Positions 1 to 9,474 of a stretch of 64,000 nt of DNA are shown here, in pieces. The stretch comes from Candidatus Aalborgicola danicus (lineage in GTDB: Bacteria; Pseudomonadota; Gammaproteobacteria; Burkholderiales; Burkholderiaceae_C), in assembly GCA_016703945.1 (NCBI GenBank), contig JADJBC010000002.1, positions 434,001 to 498,000 on the forward strand. Direction: 5' to 3'. Both the position numbers and the translations under genes were made by a program. Position 1 is the first letter of the stretch, and each line of letters opens with the position of its first letter. Under the pieces are notes generated by a model. That model searched no databases and was not told where the DNA came from. It was given only the letters and a program-made list of their open reading frames with translations.

Positions 1-1
1 G

Positions 2-805
2 GGCTGGCCGGTGGCGCATTCGCGCTCACCGGTCATCCACAACCACTGGATCGCCGAAAACGGCTTGCGCGGCGCCTACGTGTTATTGCCGGTGCAACCG
101 CAAAACCTGGAAAAGGCTTTGCGCAGCCTGCCCGTACTGGGGTTTGTTGGGTGCAATTTGACGATTCCGCACAAGGTGGAAGCAGTACGGTTGATCGATC
201 ACATTGAACCCATGGCGTCGCGTATCGGTGCCGTCAACACAATTGTGGTGGAAGCGGACGGCTCGTTGACCGGGCGTAACACCGATGCATATGGATTCAT
301 CCAAAGCCTGCGCGATGCCCAATTGGGGTGGACAGCGGCTGCCGGCCCGGCCGTGGTCGTGGGCGCTGGTGGAGCGGCCCGCGCCATCATTGTGGGCTTG
401 ATTGACGCTGGGGCAACCGAAATTCGCCTGACCAACCGAAGCGGTGCGAAAGCCCAGGACATGGCGCAGGAATTTGGTTGGCCGGTTCAGGCAGTCGCCT
501 GGGACGACCGCCACGATGCACTAGGCGGCGCTGCATTGCTCGTCAATACCACCAGCCAGGGCATGCATGGCGAGGCGCCACTGGACTTGCGTTTGGACAG
601 CCTGCCTGTCCAGGCTTTGGTTGCCGACATCATCTATGTTCCACTGGAAACGCCACTGCTGGCCGCTGCCCGGCAGCGCGGATACCGCACTGCCAATGGC
701 TTGGGGATGTTGCTCAACCAGGCGCGACCCGCCTTTGAAGCGTGGTTCGGTGTGGCGCCCATTCTGTCGGTGGCGTTGTCGGACCGGATTCAGGCAACTT
801 TTTAG
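2..805 (+). CDS. aroE: shikimate dehydrogenase, 5'-truncated by window edge
   Basis: NADP-dependent shikimate dehydrogenase, reducing 3-dehydroshikimate to shikimate in cytosolic aromatic amino-acid synthesis. The frame is open from the first bases and reads GWPVAHSRSP at once, which is the family's N-terminal substrate motif normally found about ten residues in, so the true start lies upstream of the window and the in-frame GTG at 11 is not the start. Other marks are NLTIPHK with the catalytic lysine, NTDAYGF, and the Rossmann nucleotide loop VVGAGGAARA. The C-terminus is complete (LGMLLNQARPAFEAWFG). The remaining length, about 267 residues, fits a family of about 275. The following 264 bases to the HxlR gene show no coding signal. 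Confidence 0.95.
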   Translation, partial: GWPVAHSRSPVIHNHWIAENGLRGAYVLLPVQPQNLEKALRSLPVLGFVGCNLTIPHKVEAVRLIDHIEPMASRIGAVNTIVVEADGSLTGRNTDAYGFIQSLRDAQLGWTAAAGPAVVVGAGGAARAIIVGLIDAGATEIRLTNRSGAKAQDMAQEFGWPVQAVAWDDRHDALGGAALLVNTTSQGMHGEAPLDLRLDSLPVQALVADIIYVPLETPLLAAARQRGYRTANGLGMLLNQARPAFEAWFGVAPILSVALSDRIQATF

Positions 806-1069
806 TGCGACGCCTAGCCTGCTTACGCCAAACAACACAAAACCGGAGGCAAACTGCAACACCTGCTTGGACTCAACACCCTCATTGCAGGCAGATAGGC
901 GCGGGGAACACAACAATCAGTCAAGTTGACAGCTATGAAACTTGTAGCATGCCAAAAACTGCGATATAGTTTCACTTGCATTGATGCATATCTATCACTG
1001 CAGACGCGGCGCCGAGTGGGTCGAGCAGTTGCCAAGCTACAGAACCGGATCGAGGAGAGGAACAAATTA

Positions 1070-1381
1070 ATGAGTGCTAAAGAGTCGGTGGCCATTGGCC
1101 AATTGCTGAGCTTGCTGGAATCCCGTTACGCCATGCGCGTGATGTGGGCACTGCGCGACGGACATGCCCAAACCTTTCGTCTGCTGCAAGACAGTGTGGG
1201 TGGAATCACACCGAACACCTTGAACACCCGTATCAAGGAATTGCGGGAAGCCGGTTTGATGACCCATGGCAGCGACGGTTATGCCGTAACCACCATGGGG
1301 GCCGATATGCTCAAACGGTTGGGCGATTTGCAGGCCTTTGCCGGCAAATGGGCGACCAGCCAGGCCAAAAAGGCCACCTGA
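1070..1381 (+). CDS. HxlR-family winged-helix transcriptional regulator
   Basis: A 103-residue single-domain DNA-binding protein of the HxlR type. The family pattern is visible: a short N-terminal helix, then ESRYAMRVMWALRDG, then the recognition region with TPNTLNTRIKELREAGL and a wing ending in DGYAVTTMG. I chose the ATG at 1070 because it follows a GAGGAGAGG ribosome site about ten bases upstream; the frame is open back to 926 but that extension is not like the family. HxlR proteins lack an obvious ligand pocket and often respond to redox or electrophiles, but nothing here shows the target. A strong terminator follows at 1418. Confidence 0.85.
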   Translation: MSAKESVAIGQLLSLLESRYAMRVMWALRDGHAQTFRLLQDSVGGITPNTLNTRIKELREAGLMTHGSDGYAVTTMGADMLKRLGDLQAFAGKWATSQAKKAT

Positions 1382-1417
1382 CCTACCCGGCCACCGCTTC
1401 ACCGGTCTTGAATTGAG

Positions 1418-1441
1418 AGACAGGCAATGCCTGTCTTTTTT
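1418..1441 (+). terminator. rho-independent terminator after the HxlR gene
   Basis: AGACAGGC, a three-base loop and GCCTGTCT form an 8-bp perfect stem followed directly by a T tract. It lies 37 bases after the HxlR stop codon and separates that gene from the FKBP gene. Confidence 0.8.
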
Positions 1442-1575
1442 GTCTACGGCATAATTTGGCCCTTGCTTTTGCATGCCGACGTCCATTTGCCTCACGGAAC
1501 CCATGGCCGCATGCGCCGCAATCACCATCGGCATTTCCCGACACCGGGGCGCTATCCCATCACGAAAGAACTGAC

Positions 1576-1929
1576 ATGATTACAACCGCTAGTGGCCTGC
1601 AATACGAAGACACGACCGAAGGGACCGGTGCCGTCGCGACCAAGGGGCAAAACGTCACGGTGCACTACACCGGGTGGTTGTACAACAATGGCACCCAGGG
1701 CACAAAGTTTGACTCGAGCAAAGACCGCAACGACCCGTTTGTGTTCCATTTGGGCGCGGGCATGGTGATTCGGGGTTGGGACGAGGGCGTGGCAGGCATG
1801 AAAGTCGGTGGAGCCCGTACCCTGGTTATCCCGGCCGCCCTGGGGTATGGCGCACGCGGTGCCGGTGGCGTCATCCCACCGAATGCCACACTCAAATTCG
1901 ACGTCGAGTTGTTAGACACATCCTCCTGA
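1576..1929 (+). CDS. FKBP-type peptidyl-prolyl cis-trans isomerase
   Basis: A 117-residue stand-alone FKBP domain catalysing proline isomerisation during folding. The active-site shell is intact: VTVHYTGWL, the FDSSKDR loop, FHLGAGMVIRGWDEG, the aromatic turn LGYGARG, and the closing strand VIPPNATLKFDVELL. The ATG at 1576 is the family start (MITTASGLQYED) and follows an AAAGAA-type ribosome site; the open frame upstream to 1456 does not resemble the family. No signal peptide is present, so it is cytosolic. It sits just upstream of the grpE-dnaK-dnaJ chaperone block, a sensible place for a folding helper, but the heat-shock promoter lies after it. Confidence 0.92.
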   Translation: MITTASGLQYEDTTEGTGAVATKGQNVTVHYTGWLYNNGTQGTKFDSSKDRNDPFVFHLGAGMVIRGWDEGVAGMKVGGARTLVIPAALGYGARGAGGVIPPNATLKFDVELLDTSS

Positions 1930-1976
1930 TACCCATCAATTCCGCCCGTTTGAGGTAACGATCGGGTTGATGGGCA

Positions 1977-2005
1977 CTTGAAATGGGTCGGCAAGACCCC
2001 ATTTT
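1977..2005 (+). promoter_or_regulatory. sigma-32 heat-shock promoter of grpE-dnaK
   Basis: CTTGAAA at 1977-1983, a 13-base spacer and CCCCATTTT at 1997-2005 match the proteobacterial sigma-32 (RpoH) consensus essentially perfectly. It lies 46 bases before the grpE start and points the right way. The FKBP gene upstream is therefore outside this heat-shock unit. Confidence 0.9.
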
Positions 2006-2050
2006 CGGCTCATCCTTTTTGTAACCGGAAGTCATTACTTCACCCACTGC

Positions 2051-2614
2051 ATGTCTGACAATTCCAACACCCCCCATCCCGAAGCTATCGACAGCACTCC
2101 CCAAAACACGGAGGAACAGGCGGCCTCCCTCGCGTCCAATGACGCCGAGGCGCTGGCCCAGGTCCGTGCGGAATTGGCCGCACTGCAAGCCAAAAGTGGC
2201 GAGCTGGCCGACCAGTACCTGCGCGCCAAGGCCGATGCCGAAAATTCGCGCCGACGCGCCGAAGATGAAATCTCCAAAGCACGCAAGTTTGCGGTCGAGA
2301 GTTTTGCCGAGAGCCTGCTGCCGGTCGCCGACAGCTTGGAAGCCGGTCTGGTCATCAAGGATGCCACCGCAGACCAGATTCGTGAAGGCGCACAAGCCAC
2401 CTTGCGCCAGTTGATCGCCGCATTGGAGCGCAACAAAGTCATCGCCATTGCCCCTTCGGCTGGCACCAAGTTCGATCCGCACCATCACCAGGCCATCAGC
2501 GTGGTGCCATCCGAGCAAGAAGCCAACACGGTGGTTGGGTTGCTGCAAAAAGGCTATTCCATTGCTGACCGCGTGTTGCGGCCGGCCCTGGTCACCGTAT
2601 CAGCACCCAAGTAA
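2051..2614 (+). CDS. grpE: nucleotide exchange factor GrpE
   Basis: GrpE, the dimeric exchange factor that releases ADP from DnaK. At 187 residues it has the family length. The N-terminal third is acidic and disordered; a long coiled-coil helix follows ([20 protein letters not shown], then [18 protein letters not shown]), and the C-terminal beta domain includes [11 protein letters not shown] and [14 protein letters not shown], both GrpE signatures. It begins at an ATG 46 bases after the sigma-32 promoter and is followed by dnaK 173 bases later, the usual betaproteobacterial order. Confidence 0.97.
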   Translation: MSDNSNTPHPEAIDSTPQNTEEQAASLASNDAEALAQVRAELAALQAKSGELADQYLRAKADAENSRRRAEDEISKARKFAVESFAESLLPVADSLEAGLVIKDATADQIREGAQATLRQLIAALERNKVIAIAPSAGTKFDPHHHQAISVVPSEQEANTVVGLLQKGYSIADRVLRPALVTVSAPK

Positions 2615-2787
2615 GACCGCGGTGTGGCGGGTCCAATAGACAAATTCATGCCCACCACCCGTAAAAGCGAATTGTCGGGACTTGAATTTGGACATATCGA
2701 CTTCAACTGTCCTCCATCTGAATTTTCATTCGAATAACCGTGCGGGACTGGCCTTTGGCCGGGTCTCCAATTGACTAGGAGTAAATC

Positions 2788-4743
2788 ATGGGAAGAATCA
2801 TCGGCATTGACTTGGGCACCACCAACAGTTGCGTGGCCATTATGGAGGGCAACACCCCCAAGGTCATCGAAAACGCGGAAGGCGCACGCACCACGCCGTC
2901 CATCATCGCTTACCAGGAAGATGGTGAAGTGCTGGTCGGCGCATCGGCCAAGCGCCAGTCGGTGACCAATCCCAAGAACACGCTGTACGCCGTCAAGCGC
3001 CTGATCGGACGCAAGTTTGCCGAGAAGGAAGTGCAAAAGGACATCGACCTGATGCCCTACAAGATTGCCGCCGCCGACAACGGCGACGCTTGGGTCGAAG
3101 TGCGCGGCAACCGCATGGCGCCTCAGCAAGTTAGCGCTGACATTCTGCGCAAGATGAAGAAAACCGCCGAAGACTACCTCGGCGAAGAAGTGACCGACGC
3201 TGTGATCACGGTTCCAGCCTACTTTAACGACGCACAGCGCCAAGCCACCAAGGACGCAGGCCGCATCGCCGGACTGGACGTCAAGCGCATCATCAACGAG
3301 CCTACGGCTGCCGCACTGGCTTTCGGTCTGGACAAGAATGAAAAGGGCGACCGCAAGATTGCCGTGTACGACTTGGGCGGTGGTACCTTCGACATCTCCA
3401 TCATCGAAATCGCCGATGTCGATGGCGAAAAGCAATTCGAAGTGTTGTCCACCAACGGCGACACCTTCCTGGGAGGTGAAGACTTTGACCAACGCATCAT
3501 CGATTTCATCATTGCCGAGTTCAAGAAGGAACAAGGCGTTGACCTGGGCAAGGACGTGCTGGCCCTGCAACGCCTGAAGGAAGCCGCTGAAAAGGCCAAG
3601 ATCGAGCTCTCCAGCAGCGCCCAGACCGACATCAACCTGCCCTACGTGACAGCCGATGCATCGGGCCCCAAGCACCTGAACATCAAGCTGACCCGCGCCA
3701 AGCTGGAAAGCCTGGTCGAAGAACTGATCGAGCGCACCATTGCCCCCTGCCGGACCGCCATCAAGGACGCGGGTGTCAAGGTTTCCGACATCCATGACGT
3801 GATTTTGGTCGGCGGTATGACCCGCATGCCCAAGGTGCAGGAAAAGGTCAAGGAACTGTTCGGCAAAGAACCCCGCAAGGACGTGAACCCCGATGAAGCC
3901 GTGGCCGTTGGTGCCGCCATCCAGGGTCAGGTCTTGTCGGGCGACCGCAAAGACGTGTTGTTGCTAGACGTGACACCCCTTTCGCTGGGTATCGAGACCA
4001 TGGGTGGAGTGATGACCAAGATGATCACCAAGAACACCACCATCCCGACCAAGTTTGCGCAGACCTTCTCCACCGCTGAAGACAACCAGCCGGCCGTGAC
4101 GATCAAGGTGTTCCAGGGCGAGCGTGACATCGCCGCCGGCAACAAGATGCTGGGCGAGTTCAATCTGGAAGGCATTCCTCCATCGGCACGCGGCACACCG
4201 CAGATTGAAGTGTCGTTTGACATCGACGCCAACGGCATCTTGCACGTGGGTGCCAAGGACAAGGGCACCGGCAAGGAAAACAAGATCACCATCAAGGCCA
4301 ACTCTGGTTTGTCAGAGGCTGAAATTCAGCAGATGGTCAAGGATGCGGAACTGAACGCCGCTGACGACAAGAAAAAGGTTGAACTGGTGCAAACCAAAAA
4401 CCAGGCCGACTCCAGCATTCACAGCGTGAAGAAAAGTTTGACCGAATACGGCGACAAGCTCGACGCTGGCGAAAAAGAGAAGATCGAAGCGGCCATCAAG
4501 GACCTGGAAGAAGCCATCAAGGGCGACGACAAGGCAGCCATTGATGAGAAGAACACCACGCTGATGGCCGCCAGCCAGAAGCTGGGTGAAAAGATGTACG
4601 CTGACATGCAGGCCAAGCAAGGTGCTGACGGCGCACAAGCCGCTGGTGCCGAGCAGCCCCAGGCCGCTGGCAGTGGGTCTACCACACATGCCGCCGACGA
4701 CAATGTGGTGGACGCCGAAGTCAAGGAAGTTAAAAAGGGCTAA
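2788..4743 (+). CDS. dnaK: molecular chaperone DnaK (Hsp70)
   Basis: Cytosolic Hsp70, 651 residues, ATP-driven holdase/foldase working with DnaJ and GrpE. Signatures in order: [18 protein letters not shown] at the N-terminus, [17 protein letters not shown] near residue 195, [13 protein letters not shown] near residue 335, the linker [19 protein letters not shown] near residue 390, then the substrate-binding beta domain and helical lid, ending in [12 protein letters not shown]. The ATG follows an AGGAG site. In the 173-base gap after grpE I find no second convincing sigma-32 promoter, so the gene is probably read from the grpE promoter. Confidence 0.98.
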   Translation: MGRIIGIDLGTTNSCVAIMEGNTPKVIENAEGARTTPSIIAYQEDGEVLVGASAKRQSVTNPKNTLYAVKRLIGRKFAEKEVQKDIDLMPYKIAAADNGDAWVEVRGNRMAPQQVSADILRKMKKTAEDYLGEEVTDAVITVPAYFNDAQRQATKDAGRIAGLDVKRIINEPTAAALAFGLDKNEKGDRKIAVYDLGGGTFDISIIEIADVDGEKQFEVLSTNGDTFLGGEDFDQRIIDFIIAEFKKEQGVDLGKDVLALQRLKEAAEKAKIELSSSAQTDINLPYVTADASGPKHLNIKLTRAKLESLVEELIERTIAPCRTAIKDAGVKVSDIHDVILVGGMTRMPKVQEKVKELFGKEPRKDVNPDEAVAVGAAIQGQVLSGDRKDVLLLDVTPLSLGIETMGGVMTKMITKNTTIPTKFAQTFSTAEDNQPAVTIKVFQGERDIAAGNKMLGEFNLEGIPPSARGTPQIEVSFDIDANGILHVGAKDKGTGKENKITIKANSGLSEAEIQQMVKDAELNAADDKKKVELVQTKNQADSSIHSVKKSLTEYGDKLDAGEKEKIEAAIKDLEEAIKGDDKAAIDEKNTTLMAASQKLGEKMYADMQAKQGADGAQAAGAEQPQAAGSGSTTHAADDNVVDAEVKEVKKG

Positions 4744-4774
4744 AGAAACCACGCTTAGCGTGCCATTTTTGGCC

Positions 4775-4820
4775 CGCCGCGTCCGAAAGGTTCGTCAGGA
4801 ATCGTCGGCGCGGCGTTTTT
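4775..4820 (+). terminator. hairpin with T tract between dnaK and dnaJ
   Basis: CGCCGCG at 4775-4781 pairs with CGCGGCG at 4809-4815, extended by two inner pairs, across a 25-base loop and followed by TTTTT. It looks like a leaky terminator or attenuator that would lower dnaJ expression relative to dnaK. The large loop makes this less certain than the other terminators. Confidence 0.5.
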
Positions 4821-4866
4821 GCATCAAATTTGCGTAATTTTTCAAGGCACAACCTGTCTGGCAACC

Positions 4867-6003
4867 ATGGCTAAACGAGACTTTTACGAAATCCTCGGCG
4901 TTCCCAAGAACGCCTCCGACGAAGACATTAAGAAGTCTTATCGCAAACTTGCGATGAAGCACCACCCGGACCGCAACCAGGGTGACTCTGGCAAAGTGGC
5001 CGAAGAGAAATTCAAGGAAGCCAAAGAAGCGTATGAAATGTTGTCGGACCCGCAAAAACGTGCGGCCTACGACCAGCATGGACACGCCGGAGTAGACCCC
5101 AACATGCGTGGGCCGGGCGGCGAGGGTTATGGCGGCTTTGCCGAAGCCTTTGGCGACATTTTTGGCGATATGTTTGGCCAGCAGCGCGGCGGTCGCCCCG
5201 GTGCTGGTGGCCGTCAGGTGTTCCGTGGCAGTGACCTGAGTTATGCCATGGAAGTCACGCTGGAAGAAGCGGCCCGCGGCAAGGACGCACAAATCCGCAT
5301 TCCCAGTTGGGATGCCTGCGAAGTCTGCAAAGGCAATGGCGCCAAGCCCGGCACGCAGGTCAAGACCTGTACCACTTGCAGTGGCTCCGGTTCGGTGCAA
5401 ATGCGCCAGGGTTTCTTCAGCGTGCAGCAAACCTGCCCTACCTGTCGCGGCACCGGCAAGGTCATTCCCGAACCCTGTGTGTCTTGCCATGGCCAAGGCA
5501 AAGTCAAGAAGCAAAAAACGCTGGAAGTCAAAATTCCGGCCGGCATTGACGGCGGCATGCGCATCCGCAGCACCGGCAACGGAGAACCGGGCACCAATGG
5601 CGGGCCGCCGGGCGATCTGTACATCGAAATCCGGCTCAAGAAGCACGACATCTTCGAGCGTGATGGTGATGACCTGCACTGCTCGGTGCCGATCAGCATG
5701 GCCACGGCAGCGCTGGGTGGTGAAATTGACGTGCCGACCCTGTCCGGCAAAGCGGCAATTGACATTCCCGAAGGCACCCAGACCGGTAAACAGTTCCGTT
5801 TGCGTGGCAAAGGCATCAAGGGCGTACGTGCCAGCTATCCTGGCGATTTGTACTGCCACATCGCCGTGGAGACACCGGTCAAGCTCAGCGAACACCAGCG
5901 TCGTTTGTTACGCGAGCTGGACGAATCGCTCAAAAAAGGCGGCAACAAACACTCACCCACCGGTGACAGCTGGACCGACCGGCTAAAGAGCTTCTTCAGT
6001 TGA
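4867..6003 (+). CDS. dnaJ: co-chaperone DnaJ (Hsp40)
   Basis: Type I J-protein, 378 residues, that delivers substrates to DnaK and stimulates its ATPase. The N-terminal J domain carries the HPD triad in MKHHPDRN; a Gly/Phe-rich stretch ([17 protein letters not shown]) follows. The four zinc-binding CxxCxGxG repeats are [24 protein letters not shown] and CVSCHGQG. The C-terminal substrate domain is complete. The start is the ATG at 4867 (MAKRDFYE); the frame continues to 4819 but that extension is not part of the family. It follows dnaK by 123 bases with a hairpin between them. Confidence 0.97.
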   Translation: MAKRDFYEILGVPKNASDEDIKKSYRKLAMKHHPDRNQGDSGKVAEEKFKEAKEAYEMLSDPQKRAAYDQHGHAGVDPNMRGPGGEGYGGFAEAFGDIFGDMFGQQRGGRPGAGGRQVFRGSDLSYAMEVTLEEAARGKDAQIRIPSWDACEVCKGNGAKPGTQVKTCTTCSGSGSVQMRQGFFSVQQTCPTCRGTGKVIPEPCVSCHGQGKVKKQKTLEVKIPAGIDGGMRIRSTGNGEPGTNGGPPGDLYIEIRLKKHDIFERDGDDLHCSVPISMATAALGGEIDVPTLSGKAAIDIPEGTQTGKQFRLRGKGIKGVRASYPGDLYCHIAVETPVKLSEHQRRLLRELDESLKKGGNKHSPTGDSWTDRLKSFFS

Positions 6004-6039
6004 CCGTCGTCAACATTTGACGATAGCCGTCTCCAGAAC

Positions 6040-6079
6040 AATGCCGCCCGGTCTATAAACGACTAGGCGGCATTTTTTT
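6040..6079 (+). terminator. rho-independent terminator after dnaJ
   Basis: AATGCCGCC at 6040-6048 pairs perfectly with GGCGGCATT at 6066-6074, followed by a T run to 6079. It ends the grpE-dnaK-dnaJ unit just before the ribosome site of the next gene. Confidence 0.85.
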
Positions 6080-6093
6080 GAGGGAGACTTGCC

Positions 6094-7458
6094 ATGGGTG
6101 TCAACATCACATTTCTGGGCGGTGCCAACACCGTTACCGGCTCCAAATACCTGGTCCGCCATGACGGCCACAGCCTGCTGATTGATTGCGGGTTGTTCCA
6201 GGGCTACAAACAACTGCGGCTGCGCAACTGGACGCCTTTGCCCATTGCGCCGAATGCAGTGAATGCCGTGCTGCTGACCCACGCCCATCTGGACCACAGT
6301 GGCTACCTGCCGCTGTTGGTCAAAGAGGGCTTTGGCGGACCGGTCTATGCGTCCGCCGGCACACAGGCCCTGTGCAAGATTTTGCTGCCCGACAGCGGCC
6401 ATATCCAGGAAGAAGATGCTGCTTTTGCCAACCGCCATGGCTTATCCAAACATGCACCGGCCTTGCCACTCTACACCCGGCAGGATGCATTGGACTGCCT
6501 GCACCAGATCAAGATGGTGCCAATGCACAAGACATTTCAGCCCATTCCCGGCTGGCGCGCCACGTTGAGCGGGGCCGGACACATTTTGGGCGCCTCCAGC
6601 GTGCTGCTCGAAGTGGCCGGACGGCGCATCCTGTTCTCGGGTGACATCGGCCGCCCAGACGACACCATCATGTTTCCGCCAGACCCGGCACCGGCAGCGG
6701 ATACGGTGCTGGTGGAGTCCACCTACGGTGACCGACAACACCCATCCGAGAATCTGATGGCCGAGTTGGGCCCCGCCCTGCACAAACTCGCCGCGCGCGG
6801 TGGCGTGGCGGTTGTACCGGTGTTTGCCGTGGGCCGCGCCCAGGCCGTATTGCACGCCATTGCCCAACTCAAGGCCAGCGGACAGGTGCCCCATGCATTG
6901 CCGGTTTTTCTGGACAGCCCGATGGCAGTCCACACGACACACCTGTTTGAGCAGCACCAGGGGGAGCACCGGTTGAATACCCGCGAGGCCCATGCCTTGA
7001 CCCATAGCGCCGTCATGATCAACAGCACCGACGAGTCCAAAGCCCTGTCGGCGCGTCACGGGCCCATGGTCATCCTGTCGGCCAGCGGCATGGCCACCGG
7101 CGGGCGCGTGTTGCACCACCTGGAGCACCGTGCCGGCAACCACCGCAACATGATCATCCTGACCGGCTACCAGGCCCCGGGGACGCGCGGCGCCACCTTG
7201 GCCAGCGGCGCAAAGACTTTGCGGATCCACGGCCGCGACATTGACGTACATGCCGAAGTGGTGCAACTGCAATCAGCGTCGGCCCATGCTGATGCCGGCC
7301 AGTTGCTGGAGTGGTTGCGCACCATGCCCGGACGCCCGGACCAGGTCTATGTGGTGCATGGTGACCAACAGGCATCCGACACGTTGCGCGGGCGCATCGA
7401 ACACGAGCTGCGCTGGCGCGCCATGGTGCCAGAGCACGGGTCGACCTGGCCCTGCTGA
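6094..7458 (+). CDS. beta-CASP metallo-beta-lactamase-fold hydrolase (RNase/CPSF-like)
   Basis: A 454-residue metallo-beta-lactamase plus beta-CASP protein of the CPSF/Ysh1-like family whose studied members are zinc-dependent ribonucleases. The zinc motif HAHLDHSG is near residue 70, the later histidine-containing SGAGHILGASSV and the metal aspartate in LFSGDIGRPDD follow, and the beta-CASP part contains YGDRQHP, ILSASGMATGGRVLHHL and the C-terminal SAHADAGQLLEWL plus VVHGDQQ. All expected metal ligands seem present. The ATG follows a GAGGGAGA site directly after the dnaJ terminator. It appears to be monocistronic. The RNA substrate cannot be told from sequence. Confidence 0.88.
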   Translation: MGVNITFLGGANTVTGSKYLVRHDGHSLLIDCGLFQGYKQLRLRNWTPLPIAPNAVNAVLLTHAHLDHSGYLPLLVKEGFGGPVYASAGTQALCKILLPDSGHIQEEDAAFANRHGLSKHAPALPLYTRQDALDCLHQIKMVPMHKTFQPIPGWRATLSGAGHILGASSVLLEVAGRRILFSGDIGRPDDTIMFPPDPAPAADTVLVESTYGDRQHPSENLMAELGPALHKLAARGGVAVVPVFAVGRAQAVLHAIAQLKASGQVPHALPVFLDSPMAVHTTHLFEQHQGEHRLNTREAHALTHSAVMINSTDESKALSARHGPMVILSASGMATGGRVLHHLEHRAGNHRNMIILTGYQAPGTRGATLASGAKTLRIHGRDIDVHAEVVQLQSASAHADAGQLLEWLRTMPGRPDQVYVVHGDQQASDTLRGRIEHELRWRAMVPEHGSTWPC

Positions 7459-7473
7459 GCAGGGCGCGATGGG

Positions 7474-7626
7474 CTAGCGGCCTGCTTTTGCAGCTGCGGC
7501 GCCGTCCTCTTCCATCTTGCGCTTGAAGAACCGCAGAAAGAAGACGCCCATACCGAGCATGAACACGATGCCGGTAATGCTCATCAGACCGTAATCGGTA
7601 CTAAACAAGTCAGACAGTAATTTCAT
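7474..7626 (-). CDS. small single-pass membrane protein, DUF3149 type
   Basis: A 50-residue protein beginning MKLLSDLFSTDYGLMS with one transmembrane helix (TGIVFMLGMGVFFLRFF) and a short charged tail (KRKMEEDG). This matches the small DUF3149 family of uncharacterised proteobacterial membrane proteins. I chose the ATG at 7626; the frame is open for 12 more codons upstream but the family begins at MKLL. Its end is 15 bases from the convergent beta-CASP gene. An imperfect FNR-like box lies 56 bases upstream of the start (7682-7695). Confidence 0.75.
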   Translation of the reverse strand: MKLLSDLFSTDYGLMSITGIVFMLGMGVFFLRFFKRKMEEDGAAAAKAGR

Positions 7627-7681
7627 GGGAAGACTCCGGTAAGTGATGTCCGGAGTGTGCAACGCGAAACGCCGGGATCCA

Positions 7682-7695
7682 TTGATTTAGGTCAT
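7682..7695 (-). promoter_or_regulatory. imperfect FNR-like box upstream of the DUF3149 gene
   Basis: TTGAT-TTAG-GTCAT matches 8 of 10 defined positions of the FNR/ANR palindrome TTGAT-N4-ATCAA. It lies 56 bases upstream of the small membrane-protein start, on the correct side. Weak evidence taken alone. Confidence 0.3.
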
Positions 7696-7793
7696 GCCAT
7701 GCGGTGACTGAATCACGAGAGGTTGTCAAACGTCGTTGGGTTCTTCATCGAGCCTGGTCCTCCTTTTAGGGGATCAGGAGGCACAATGTAACG

Positions 7794-8723
7794 ATGGCTG
7801 AACACCCCTACCTCACCGCCGCCTTCTACAAGTTTGTCGCGCTACCTGACTATGTGGAGCGCAGGCAGCCGCTGCTGGCTTTCTGTGAGCAGCACCATGT
7901 CAAGGGCATCATTTTGCTGGCGCCGGAGGGCATCAACAGCACCATTGCCGGTGCGCCGGACGACGTGCATGCCGTGCTGGCCTACCTGCGGCAGGACCCC
8001 TTGCTGGCGGACCTGAAGCACAAGGAGTCGTATGCCGACAAGCCGCCCTTTCACCGCATGAAGGTGCGCCTCAAACGCGAGATCGTCACCATGGGGGTGC
8101 CCGGTGTGGACCCCACGCGCATGGCGGGCACCTACGTCAAACCGCAGGACTGGAACGCGCTGATTGCCGACCCGGATGTGGTGGTGGTGGATACGCGCAA
8201 CGATTACGAGGTCGCCATTGGCACATTCAAGGGGGCGATTGACCCACACATCCACACTTTTTCCCAGCTTCCAGTCTGGGCCGAGCGGGCCCCGGAGTTG
8301 CAGACCAGCAGCGGCAAAAAGCCCAAGGTCGCGATGTTTTGCACCGGTGGCATACGCTGCGAAAAATCCACCGCCCTGATGCGCGCCCGGGGTTATGACG
8401 AGGTCTACCACCTGGAAGGCGGCATCCTGAAATACTTGGAAACCGTGCCACCCGAGCAGAGCCTGTGGCAGGGAGAATGTTTTGTATTTGACGAGCGGGT
8501 GTCAGTGGGCCACGGCTTGAAACCGGGTGACCACAGCTTGTGCCGCGCCTGCCGCATGCCACTGGAGGACGGCGCACAGGCGTCGCCGCTGTATGAGCTG
8601 GGGGTAAGTTGCCCACGCTGCCATGGCCAAACGTCGGAGGTGCAAAAGAACGGCGCCCGTGAACGCCAGCGCCAGTGGGAACTGGCCAAGGCGCGCGGCC
8701 AAGCTCACATCGGCGAGCCGTAA
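7794..8723 (+). CDS. trhO: tRNA uridine(34) hydroxylase, rhodanese type
   Basis: TrhO (formerly YceA, UPF0176) performs oxygen-dependent hydroxylation of wobble uridine 34 to ho5U in a subset of tRNAs. It is 309 residues long. The N-terminal acylphosphatase-like domain contains LLAPEGINSTIAG; the central rhodanese domain has VDTRNDYEVAIGTFKGA and the catalytic loop FCTGGIRCEKS with its cysteine; the C-terminal part has a CRACRMPL and CPRCHG cysteine set, probably a zinc site. The next gene starts inside this stop codon (TAATG), so the two are translationally coupled. Confidence 0.92.
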   Translation: MAEHPYLTAAFYKFVALPDYVERRQPLLAFCEQHHVKGIILLAPEGINSTIAGAPDDVHAVLAYLRQDPLLADLKHKESYADKPPFHRMKVRLKREIVTMGVPGVDPTRMAGTYVKPQDWNALIADPDVVVVDTRNDYEVAIGTFKGAIDPHIHTFSQLPVWAERAPELQTSSGKKPKVAMFCTGGIRCEKSTALMRARGYDEVYHLEGGILKYLETVPPEQSLWQGECFVFDERVSVGHGLKPGDHSLCRACRMPLEDGAQASPLYELGVSCPRCHGQTSEVQKNGARERQRQWELAKARGQAHIGEP

Positions 8724-9400
8724 TGGCTGTGGACGCGCCAGCGCCCGTCGCCGCGCCCTACCCTGTTTTGTATTCGTTTCGGCGCTGCCCTTACGCCATG
8801 CGCGCCCGCCTGGCGCTGGCGGCCAGTGGCGCGAAGTGTGAACTGCGCGAGGTGGTGCTGGCCCAAAAACCGCAGGCGCTGGTGCAGGTCTCACCCAAAG
8901 CCACAGTGCCGGTGCTGGTGCTGCCCGACGGCACGGTGCTGGAGCAAAGCCTGGACATCATGCTGTGGGCGCTGCGCCGCCATGATCCGCAACAATGGCT
9001 GCCGACGTCCGAAATGGAGATGGACACCGCAATAGCATTTATCACTCAGTGCGACGGCGACTTCAAATTCCACCTGGACCACTACAAATACCCGAATCGC
9101 TACGCCTTGCCCGATGGGCTGGCGGACCGTAACATGGGAGCGCAGTTCCTGCAGACGCTGAGCACCCGACTGCAAGCCCAGGCGTTTCTACAGGACGACC
9201 ACTTTGGTCTGGCTGACGCCGCCATCGCCCCCTTTGTGCGACAGTTCGCCCGCACCGACTTGGCCTGGTTTGCCAGCCAACCCTGGTCGGCCCTGCAGCA
9301 ATGGCTGGCTGCATTTGAAGCGTCTGATGCCTACCACGGCGTGATGGGCAAGTTCCCGGCTTGGGTGCAGGGACAGGCACCCGTCATGTTCCCGGCTTAG
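8723..9400 (+). CDS. glutathione S-transferase family protein
   Basis: A 225-residue GST-like protein with an N-terminal thioredoxin fold carrying a CPYA motif (YSFRRCPYAMRARLAL) and the conserved cis-proline region KATVPVLVLPDG, followed by a helical C-terminal domain. A cysteine at the active position suggests a redox GST (omega/glutaredoxin-like) rather than a classical conjugating enzyme; this is inference. The ATG at 8723 overlaps the trhO stop by one base, giving a coupled pair. The frame is open upstream to 8675, but the family motif begins shortly after 8723. An R1 repeat follows its stop. Confidence 0.85.
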   Translation: MAVDAPAPVAAPYPVLYSFRRCPYAMRARLALAASGAKCELREVVLAQKPQALVQVSPKATVPVLVLPDGTVLEQSLDIMLWALRRHDPQQWLPTSEMEMDTAIAFITQCDGDFKFHLDHYKYPNRYALPDGLADRNMGAQFLQTLSTRLQAQAFLQDDHFGLADAAIAPFVRQFARTDLAWFASQPWSALQQWLAAFEASDAYHGVMGKFPAWVQGQAPVMFPA

Positions 9401-9402
9401 CG

Positions 9403-9459
9403 AGTGCTATATTTTTAGTAGCGCCTTACGCATATTTCACGGGGGCTACAGCCAAGAAA
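9403..9459 (+). repeat. R1 dispersed repeat, intergenic copy
   Basis: An R1 copy: GCTA, an AT-rich stretch, TAGC, then CTTACGCATATTTCACG followed by GGGGCTACAGCC. It fills the gap between the convergent GST and SDR genes. It is among the least degraded copies in the window and is useful as the reference form. Confidence 0.75.
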
Positions 9460-9474
9460 CGCTTAAGCTTTTGC

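Noticed and set aside
2681..2720. CTTGAAT followed by CCTCCATCT as a second sigma-32 promoter before dnaK
   Set aside because: The spacer is 23 bases, well outside the 11-16 range, and the -10 match is poor.
2554..3795. Long open frame (413 codons) antisense to dnaK
   Set aside because: Its composition follows dnaK codon positions, it overlaps a certain gene completely, and it has no recognisable motif or ribosome site.
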